Assembly: GCA_902797105.1 (NCBI GenBank)
Contig: CADBRL010000030.1
Coordinates: 1-5,836, forward strand
Length of the DNA: 5,836 nt
Source of the DNA: an uncultured Erysipelotrichaceae bacterium
GTDB taxonomy: Bacteria > Bacillota_I > Bacilli_A > RF39 > UBA660
Reading direction: 5' to 3'
Shown here: positions 1 to 5,114 of the stretch, piece after piece
Numbering within the stretch: the stretch's first letter is position 1
How the letters are laid out: each line of letters opens with the position of its first letter
Made by a program: the position numbers and the translations under genes
The notes under the pieces: model-generated
Seen by the model: the letters and a program-made list of their open reading frames with translations, nothing else
Databases searched by the model: none
What the model was told of the DNA's origin: nothing

Positions 1-2106
1 TCTTTACATACAAGAATTGCTATTCCTGTTAATTCATTTAAACATAAATTATTTACTGACGAACAACATAATAAATATTTTGTTACTACTGTTGGTAAAA
101 TAAAATTCAATGAGATTCTTCCAGATTCATTCCCATTTGTTAATGAACCTACCAAAGAGAATATTGAAGGTATAACACCAATGAAGTATTTCTTAGAAAT
201 GGGTTCTAACATTCCTGAGGAAATTAAGAAAATGGAACTAGTATCTCCATTCATAAAAGGAACTTTAAAATCATTAATTGCTCAAGTATTTAAAAGATAT
301 CGTACAACTGAAACATCTGTAATGCTTGATAAATTAAAGAATTTGGGTTTCAAATATTCAACTATCGCTGGTATTACAGTATCTATTGCGGATGTTGTAA
401 GAAGTGAAAAAAAGGGTGAAATAATTGAAGCTGCTAAAGCTAAAGTAGATAAAATTAATAAACAATATCAAAGAGGTTTAATTACTGATGGGGAAAGATA
501 TCAAAGTGTTATAGAAGTTTGGACTAAAGCAACTGATGATGTTAAGAATGAACTTAAAGCAATAAGTGAAAATGATTTTGATAATCCATTATTCATGATG
601 ATGAACTCAGGTGCTCGTGGTAAGATTTCAAACTTTACCCAACTTGCTGGTATGCGTGGTTTAATGGCAAAACCAGATGGTTCAACTGTAGAAATTCCAA
701 TTACATCATCATTTATTGAAGGTCTTTCTGTGTCTGAATTCTTCTTATCAACACACGGTTCTCGTAAAGGGGATGCCGATACTGCGCTAAGAACCGCAGA
801 CTCAGGATACTTAACAAGAAGACTTGTTGATGTTGCTCAAGATATAATTGTTAAAGAATTTGATTGTGGTACTCATCAAGGGCTTGTTGTTTATGACTTA
901 CTTAATGAAAAAGATAACTCAGTTATTGAACCACTTGCTGAACGTATTTTAGGTAGATATGCATCTAAGAAAATTGTTAATCCAGAAACTAAGGAAACTA
1001 TTGTTGAAGCCGGAGAAATGATTAATGAAAATGCTGTCATTAAAATTACTAAAGCTGGTATTAAAAAGGTTGAAATTAGAAGCGTTCTAACATGTAAATC
1101 AAATAATGGTGTATGTCAAAAATGTTATGGACGTAACCTTGCAACTGGTAATTTAGTTGAAAAAGGTGAAGCTGTTGGTATTATGGCTGCTCAATCAATT
1201 GGTGAACCAGGTACCCAACTTACCATGCGTACATTCCATACCGGTGGTGTAGCATCTGGTGATGATATTACTCAAGGGTTACCAAGAGTTGAAGAACTAT
1301 TTGAAGCGCGTATTCCAAAAGGAAAAGCTACGATTGCGGAAGTTGCTGGTAAAGTTATCGGTATTGAAGAAAACAATGGTAAACATACAATCACAATTGA
1401 AAATGAAGCTGGTTGTCATGAACACATTACAAATTACAATATGAAACTTCGTGTTGCTATAGGTGATGAAGTAGAAGCAGGAGATAAATTAACTGAAGGT
1501 GTTATTTCACCAAAAGAATTACTTGCTGTAACTGACCCACTTACTGCACAAGAATATATCTTGAAAGAAGTACAAAAAGTTTATAAATTACAAGGTGTTG
1601 ACATTTCAGATAAACACATTGAAATTATTTGTAAACGTATGATAAATAAGGTAAGAATTACGGATAGCGGAGATTCAGACTTTGTTGAAGGCCTTGCGGT
1701 ATCTCTAAGAGACTTTACTGAAGGTAATAAACCAGTTATTTTGGCTGGTAAAACACCTGCTAAAGGTAATCCAATTATGCTTGGTATTACTAAGTCTTCA
1801 CTAGAAACAGATTCATTCTTATCTGCTGCATCATTCCAAGAAACAACTAGAGTACTTACTGATGCTGCTATTCATGGTAAAGTTGATAGACTTCAAGGTC
1901 TAAAAGAAAACGTTATTATTGGTAAACTAATACCTGCTGGTACTGGTTATAGTGATTATAATAGTATTGATATAGAACTTGAAAAAGCAATTTTAGATGA
2001 TGATGCACAAGAAGTCCTTGAAGAAAAACTTATGGATAATGATGATATTATCGATGATACTGAAGAAATTGTAAATGAAGTAGAAGAAACAGAAGATGCT
2101 GAATAA
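1..2106 (+). CDS. rpoC: DNA-directed RNA polymerase subunit beta' (C-terminal part, 5' end outside window)
   Basis: This is the beta' subunit of RNA polymerase. Frame 1 is open from the first base, so the gene begins upstream and 701 C-terminal residues are present; the catalytic NADFDGD loop lies outside the window. Seen in order (window codons): 'SLHTRIAIP' at the left edge; the SGARG and GMRGLMAKP segments; the bridge helix near codons 252-285 (GYLTRRLVDVAQD); four zinc-binding cysteines at codons 289, 365, 372 and 375; the trigger loop with Met409 and His413 in MRTFHTGG; then the C-terminal SFLSAASFQETTRVLTDA and GLKENVIIGKLIPAGTG blocks. The wording is Firmicutes-like, without the large insertion of gamma-proteobacteria. 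An acidic tail (many Asp/Glu after codon 660) ends the protein. Oddities: Ser254 and Asp258 in the bridge-helix N-terminal part, where Ala and Leu are usual, and Ser-Gly-Asp-Asp after GGVA. The ATG at 181 is internal, not the start. Confidence 0.98.
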   Translation, partial: SLHTRIAIPVNSFKHKLFTDEQHNKYFVTTVGKIKFNEILPDSFPFVNEPTKENIEGITPMKYFLEMGSNIPEEIKKMELVSPFIKGTLKSLIAQVFKRYRTTETSVMLDKLKNLGFKYSTIAGITVSIADVVRSEKKGEIIEAAKAKVDKINKQYQRGLITDGERYQSVIEVWTKATDDVKNELKAISENDFDNPLFMMMNSGARGKISNFTQLAGMRGLMAKPDGSTVEIPITSSFIEGLSVSEFFLSTHGSRKGDADTALRTADSGYLTRRLVDVAQDIIVKEFDCGTHQGLVVYDLLNEKDNSVIEPLAERILGRYASKKIVNPETKETIVEAGEMINENAVIKITKAGIKKVEIRSVLTCKSNNGVCQKCYGRNLATGNLVEKGEAVGIMAAQSIGEPGTQLTMRTFHTGGVASGDDITQGLPRVEELFEARIPKGKATIAEVAGKVIGIEENNGKHTITIENEAGCHEHITNYNMKLRVAIGDEVEAGDKLTEGVISPKELLAVTDPLTAQEYILKEVQKVYKLQGVDISDKHIEIICKRMINKVRITDSGDSDFVEGLAVSLRDFTEGNKPVILAGKTPAKGNPIMLGITKSSLETDSFLSAASFQETTRVLTDAAIHGKVDRLQGLKENVIIGKLIPAGTGYSDYNSIDIELEKAILDDDAQEVLEEKLMDNDDIIDDTEEIVNEVEETEDAE

Positions 2107-2121
2107 GTATCTTCTTTTCTT
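2091..2121 (+). terminator. Intrinsic terminator overlapping the rpoC stop codon
   Basis: Bases 2091-2099 (AGAAGATGC) pair with 2107-2115 (GTATCTTCT), giving nine pairs with one G-U. The seven-base loop TGAATAA contains the rpoC stop codon at 2104-2106. The stem is followed by TTTCTT, a short and interrupted T tract. This would end the rpoBC transcript within about 15 bases of the stop codon. The stem is AT-rich and the T tract imperfect, so termination may be partial. A candidate promoter starts 12 bases downstream, which fits a transcription-unit boundary. Confidence 0.5.
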
Positions 2122-2132
2122 AACACTAAATA

Positions 2133-2161
2133 TTGTAAACTTATAAAAAAATATTTATATT
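2133..2161 (+). promoter_or_regulatory. Candidate sigma-A promoter for lemA
   Basis: A -35-like TTGTAA (2133-2138, four of six consensus bases) is separated by exactly 17 bases from a -10-like TATATT (2156-2161, five of six). Transcription would start near 2168, leaving a leader of about 35 bases before lemA. TATGAT at 2172-2177 is an alternative -10 but has no good -35 at the right distance. The whole gap is very AT-rich, so chance matches are easy. Confidence 0.4.
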
Positions 2162-2203
2162 ATTTTAAATTTATGATAAAATTATTGTAAGGAGGATGAA
2201 CAT

Positions 2204-2755
2204 ATGAAATGGTGGATGATATTAATTATAGTTCTTGTCTTAATAGTACTTTGGGCAATTAGTGTATATAATAGCTTAATTGCTTTAAGAAATAGAGTTA
2301 AAGATCAATGGGCTCAAATTGATGTTCAATTAAAGAGAAGATTTGACTTAATACCAAATTTAGTAGAAACAGTTAAAGGTTATACTAAACATGAATCTGA
2401 AACACTTGAAGCTGTAATTAAGGCTCGTAATACTTATGTTTCTGCTACTGTTCCTGAAGAACAAATGAAAGCTGATGGCGAACTTACAAAAGCAATATCT
2501 AAGTTATTTGCTTTAACTGAAAGTTACCCAGATTTAAAAGCTAATACCAATTTCCAAGCTTTACAACAAGAACTTACAGAAACTGAAAGTAAAATTGCTG
2601 CTGCACGTCAATTCTATAATGATACTGTTATGGTTTATAACAATAAAGTATCTATGGTGCCAAGTAATATTATTGCAGGTTTATTTAAGTTTAACAAAGA
2701 AGCTTTCTTTGAAGTAAATGAAACAGAACGACAAAATGTTCAAGTTAAATTCTAA
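2204..2755 (+). CDS. lemA: LemA family protein
   Basis: This is a 183-residue LemA-family membrane protein, the usual length for the family. Residues 4-20 form one hydrophobic membrane segment. The following Arg/Lys-rich stretch (ALRNRVKDQW, VQLKRRFDLIP) predicts that the C-terminal body is cytoplasmic. Family hallmarks are VQLKRRFDLIPNLVETVKGY (residues 41-60), then HESETLEAVIKAR, and ELTETESKIAAARQFYND (123-140); the body is mostly alpha-helical. The start is fixed by AAGGAGG at 2189-2195, eight bases before ATG. LemA proteins are widespread, but their biochemical role is not settled; the name comes from a Listeria antigen. The DUF2207 gene 40 bases downstream is a frequent neighbour of lemA, which suggests joint work at the envelope (inference). 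A promoter candidate lies upstream and a hairpin overlaps the stop codon. Confidence 0.95.
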   Translation: MKWWMILIIVLVLIVLWAISVYNSLIALRNRVKDQWAQIDVQLKRRFDLIPNLVETVKGYTKHESETLEAVIKARNTYVSATVPEEQMKADGELTKAISKLFALTESYPDLKANTNFQALQQELTETESKIAAARQFYNDTVMVYNNKVSMVPSNIIAGLFKFNKEAFFEVNETERQNVQVKF

Positions 2756-2776
2756 GACGTTCTAAACGTCTTTTTT
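2754..2776 (+). terminator. Short intrinsic terminator or attenuator between lemA and the DUF2207 gene
   Basis: Bases 2754-2761 (AAGACGTT) and 2765-2772 (AACGTCTT) are perfect inverted repeats of eight bases. They run straight into a six-T tract (2771-2776). If the innermost pair stays open the loop is five bases (TCTAA). The left arm includes the last two bases of the lemA stop codon. The compact stem plus T run is a convincing Rho-independent signal. I found no good promoter between it and the next gene, so it probably acts as a partial terminator that lowers DUF2207 expression relative to lemA. Confidence 0.7.
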
Positions 2777-2795
2777 AATATTAAAGAGGTGAGTT

Positions 2796-4658
2796 ATGAA
2801 GAAAATATTAATTGCAATTATAACATTTATGTGTTTACCACTTGTAAGTTTTGCTGCTGATTATGATATAAAACATTTTTATATTGATGCTACTTTACAA
2901 GAAAATGGTGATATGGATGTTAAAGAATTAATTGTTTTAAAGGGAACATTTAATGGATATGAAAGAGATATATTTTATAGAAATGATTATGATAATTATA
3001 GTGCAAGTAATTTGGAAAATTTAAGTATATCCGCAAGTTATGTAAATAATGTTTCTTTTGATACTTTTAATAATGATTTTGATTTATTTGAAAAAGTTGA
3101 TTATGCAAATAATGGTACAAAAGCCAGATATATATTAACTAATTTGAGTGAAGGTATTAGAGTTAGAATGTATTATGCAACTGATGATGATACTACTGCA
3201 TTTTTAATTAAATATACTTTAAAAGATGTAGGTATAGCTCATAATGATGTTATTGAATATTATTGGAATTTTTTAGGTACTGGATTTGAAGATGATATCA
3301 AGGATTTACAAATTAGAGTAAATTATCCAACTAAAATGAATAAAGAAGACTTTAGTTGGTGGTTTCATGGTCCACTTACTGGTTCATCTGATATCGTAAA
3401 TGTTAGTACAAATTATACAAGTGTTTTGGCAAAAGTTAAAAAATTAGATGCTGGAACTGCTGTTGATTTTAGAACACTTGTGCCTAAAAACGGGTTTAAT
3501 GCAAGTTTATTTTCTAAAGTAAATAATGATGATGTTAAAGAAAGCATCATAGAAAGTGAAGATGCCATTGTTGCTAAAGATAATACTTTAAGAAAAAAAT
3601 ATAGAGCTTATTTTTATACAATTGAAGGTTTATCAATTGGCTATTATGTTCTTTTAGTAAGTTTATGGATTTATGTTTATAAAAAATATGATAAGGAAAG
3701 AAAACCTAAATTTATTGGGGAATATAATAGAGAATTTATTGATGATTATAATGTTGAAGTAATAGATTATTTAATGAATAATACCATAACACCCAATGCT
3801 ATGAGTGCATCACTTATGAATTTAATTTATAAGAAAAATGTTAGTGTTGAAAAATTACCTGAACAAAAAAATAATTATAAATTTACTTTAGTTAATAGAG
3901 ATAATTTAAATGATACTGAAAATTGTTTAGTAGATTTTCTATTTAAAACAGTAGGGGGTAATAATGAATTTACAACGAAAGAATTAAAGTCATATGCTTC
4001 ATCTACAAAGACTTGTAACATCTTTATGAATAGTTATACTAAATGGAAAAATAAAGTTATTGAAGATGGAAAAAATCAAGGCTTCTTTGATAATTTATCT
4101 GGTAGATATGGTTATGGTTTCTTTATGTTATTCTTAGCTTTTATAATTTATTTTGCTAGTATTGTGCTAAATGTAGATACATTTATAGTAAATACTTTAA
4201 TATTTGCAGCCATTATTTTTATAGTTTATATTGGTACTATTAAAAGAAAGAGTGAAAAGGGTATCGAACACTATACAAGATGGAAAGCATTTAAAAAGTT
4301 CTTAAATGATTTTGGTACATTTGATACTAAAGAATTACCAGAAATTATTTTGTGGGAAAGATATTTAGTATATGCAACTATTTTTGGTCTTGCTAAAAAA
4401 GTTCAAAAAGATATGAATGTTAAGATCAAAGAAATAGAACTTACAGATACCTACTACGGAAATAATTATATATTTATTAATGACTTTGATATGACTAATG
4501 TAATTAGTTCATCACTTAATGAAGCTTTTAGAGGAGCTCAAACAACTATTAATAGAGAAATGGCTAGTTCATCTAGTGGTTCTTATGGTGGTCATGGTGG
4601 AGGATTTTCATCAGGCGGCGGCTTTGGTGGCGGCGGCGGTGGAGGTCGAGGTTTCTAA
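2796..4658 (+). CDS. DUF2207 domain-containing membrane protein with glycine-rich C-terminal tail
   Basis: This 620-residue protein has the DUF2207 architecture. Residues 1-20 are a signal peptide (KK, hydrophobic core, cleavage likely after VSFA). An extracytoplasmic N-terminal domain follows, opening with DYDIKHFYIDATLQENGDM and including the 'YERDIFYR' segment typical of the family. A membrane helix lies at about 279-296, then a soluble, probably cytoplasmic region (300-437), and a pair of helices at about 438-457 and 463-480. The family C-terminal region includes RWKAFKKFLNDFG and LPEIILWERYLVYATIFGLA (residues 514-533). The last 30 residues are Ser/Gly-rich with a run of seven glycines, ending RGF. 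The start has a GAGGTGA ribosome binding site at 2786-2792. Function is unknown; the usual partner is LemA, encoded just upstream. Expression probably depends on read-through of the hairpin at 2754-2776. Domain assignment is confident; cellular role is not. Confidence 0.9.
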   Translation: MKKILIAIITFMCLPLVSFAADYDIKHFYIDATLQENGDMDVKELIVLKGTFNGYERDIFYRNDYDNYSASNLENLSISASYVNNVSFDTFNNDFDLFEKVDYANNGTKARYILTNLSEGIRVRMYYATDDDTTAFLIKYTLKDVGIAHNDVIEYYWNFLGTGFEDDIKDLQIRVNYPTKMNKEDFSWWFHGPLTGSSDIVNVSTNYTSVLAKVKKLDAGTAVDFRTLVPKNGFNASLFSKVNNDDVKESIIESEDAIVAKDNTLRKKYRAYFYTIEGLSIGYYVLLVSLWIYVYKKYDKERKPKFIGEYNREFIDDYNVEVIDYLMNNTITPNAMSASLMNLIYKKNVSVEKLPEQKNNYKFTLVNRDNLNDTENCLVDFLFKTVGGNNEFTTKELKSYASSTKTCNIFMNSYTKWKNKVIEDGKNQGFFDNLSGRYGYGFFMLFLAFIIYFASIVLNVDTFIVNTLIFAAIIFIVYIGTIKRKSEKGIEHYTRWKAFKKFLNDFGTFDTKELPEIILWERYLVYATIFGLAKKVQKDMNVKIKEIELTDTYYGNNYIFINDFDMTNVISSSLNEAFRGAQTTINREMASSSSGSYGGHGGGFSSGGGFGGGGGGGRGF

Positions 4659-4694
4659 AAGAACTTTACACTCGTTTTACAAAATCGTGCAAAT

Positions 4695-4748
4695 TAGCTT
4701 GTAACCTTTTGACATGTTTTGTCGAAAGTGTTGCAGGCTATTTTTTTT
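4695..4748 (+). terminator. Long intrinsic terminator after the DUF2207 gene
   Basis: Bases 4695-4705 (TAGCTTGTAAC) pair with 4730-4740 (GTTGCAGGCTA) over eleven contiguous positions, two of them G-U. After one mismatch, 4707-4710 pair with 4725-4728, and after a bulged G4724, 4711-4714 pair with 4720-4723, closing a five-base loop (4715-4719). Eight T residues (4741-4748) follow immediately. A 46-base hairpin plus T8 is a strong Rho-independent terminator. It closes the lemA/DUF2207 unit. The 36 bases between the DUF2207 stop codon and this hairpin show only a weak inverted repeat (CGTTTT/AAAATCG, 4673-4687). Confidence 0.8.
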
Positions 4749-4759
4749 GACTTTATAAT
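4731..4759 (+). promoter_or_regulatory. Candidate promoter for the 95-residue gene
   Basis: A perfect -10 TATAAT lies at 4754-4759. Seventeen bases upstream is TTGCAG (4731-4736), which matches the -35 consensus at its first three bases. The predicted start is near 4766, giving a leader of about 17 bases that still carries the ribosome binding site. The -35 hexamer sits inside the descending arm of the preceding terminator. A perfect TTGACA at 4709-4714 is too far from TATAAT to pair with it. Confidence 0.5.
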
Positions 4760-4768
4760 ACACAATTT

Positions 4769-4776
4769 AAGGAGGT
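4769..4776 (+). promoter_or_regulatory. Perfect Shine-Dalgarno sequence that fixes a GTG start
   Basis: AAGGAGGT is a full match to the 16S rRNA anti-Shine-Dalgarno core and ends six bases before GTG at 4783. An in-frame TAA at 4768-4770 rules out any start further upstream. The first in-frame ATG codons are residues 16-17 and lack a comparable site. This decides the start of the following gene. Confidence 0.85.
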
Positions 4777-4782
4777 ATTATT

Positions 4783-5070
4783 GTGAAAATTGATGTTATT
4801 GATGTATCTTTTTCAAAAGATAAAGCAATGATGTTTTCAAAATTATTTGCTAATAAGACACCACTATTTGATTTTATTAATTCTTTTTTCAATTCAATTG
4901 ATTATGGTTACAAAATCGTAGATGGTAAAGTTAATTATGAAATTTTTAACAAAGAATCTAGAAGTGGTTGTTTTGCTGTTTGTTATGATTATGAAGACAA
5001 AGTTGTTTTAAATCTTTATGGTATGTATCGTATTGTAATTAATGATATTACTTTTGAAAAGATATTGTAG
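4783..5070 (+). CDS. Hypothetical protein, 95 residues
   Basis: I do not recognise this protein. It is 95 residues long and starts at GTG behind a perfect AAGGAGGT six bases upstream, with a TATAAT promoter candidate just before that. It has no signal peptide or membrane segment and is probably a small cytoplasmic alpha/beta protein. A short N-terminal strand (KIDVIDVSF) is followed by a likely helix (about 11-38, rich in Phe and Lys). After that come several likely strands (YKIVDGKVNYEIF, CFAVCYDY, KVVLNLYG, YRIVINDI). Two cysteines four residues apart (63 and 67) are the only notable residue pair; nothing shows they bind metal. Its isoleucine codons are mostly ATT (8 of 10), like rpoC and unlike the next gene. 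With 44 bases and no terminator before the DUF1016 gene, the two may be cotranscribed. The strong translation signals argue that it is a real gene. Confidence 0.8.
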   Translation: MKIDVIDVSFSKDKAMMFSKLFANKTPLFDFINSFFNSIDYGYKIVDGKVNYEIFNKESRSGCFAVCYDYEDKVVLNLYGMYRIVINDITFEKIL

Positions 5071-5114
5071 AAAATAAAAAGTAAGATTAGTGTGATAATA
5101 TTTTGGAGGAAAGT

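Noticed and set aside
1259..1444. A 61-codon open frame overlapping rpoC in another frame
   Set aside because: It lies wholly inside the conserved trigger-loop and downstream region of rpoC, has no ribosome binding site, and is a shadow of the real frame.
2774..2785. 12-base palindrome TTTAATATTAAA upstream of the DUF2207 gene
   Set aside because: It is made only of A and T next to a terminator T run, is expected by chance in this composition, and has no paired promoter element.
4673..4687. Inverted repeat CGTTTT/AAAATCG after the DUF2207 stop codon
   Set aside because: It has only five pairs with a bulge and a tiny loop; too weak to call beside the strong terminator at 4695-4748.
4519..4704. 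A 61-codon open frame overlapping the end of the DUF2207 gene
   Set aside because: Its Val/Ala-rich sequence is the shifted reading of the Gly-rich tail codons; there is no independent start signal.
5091..5099. Extended -10-like TGTGATAAT before the DUF1016 gene
   Set aside because: There is no -35 at a suitable distance, and the predicted start would fall in the ribosome binding site; cotranscription with the upstream gene is simpler.
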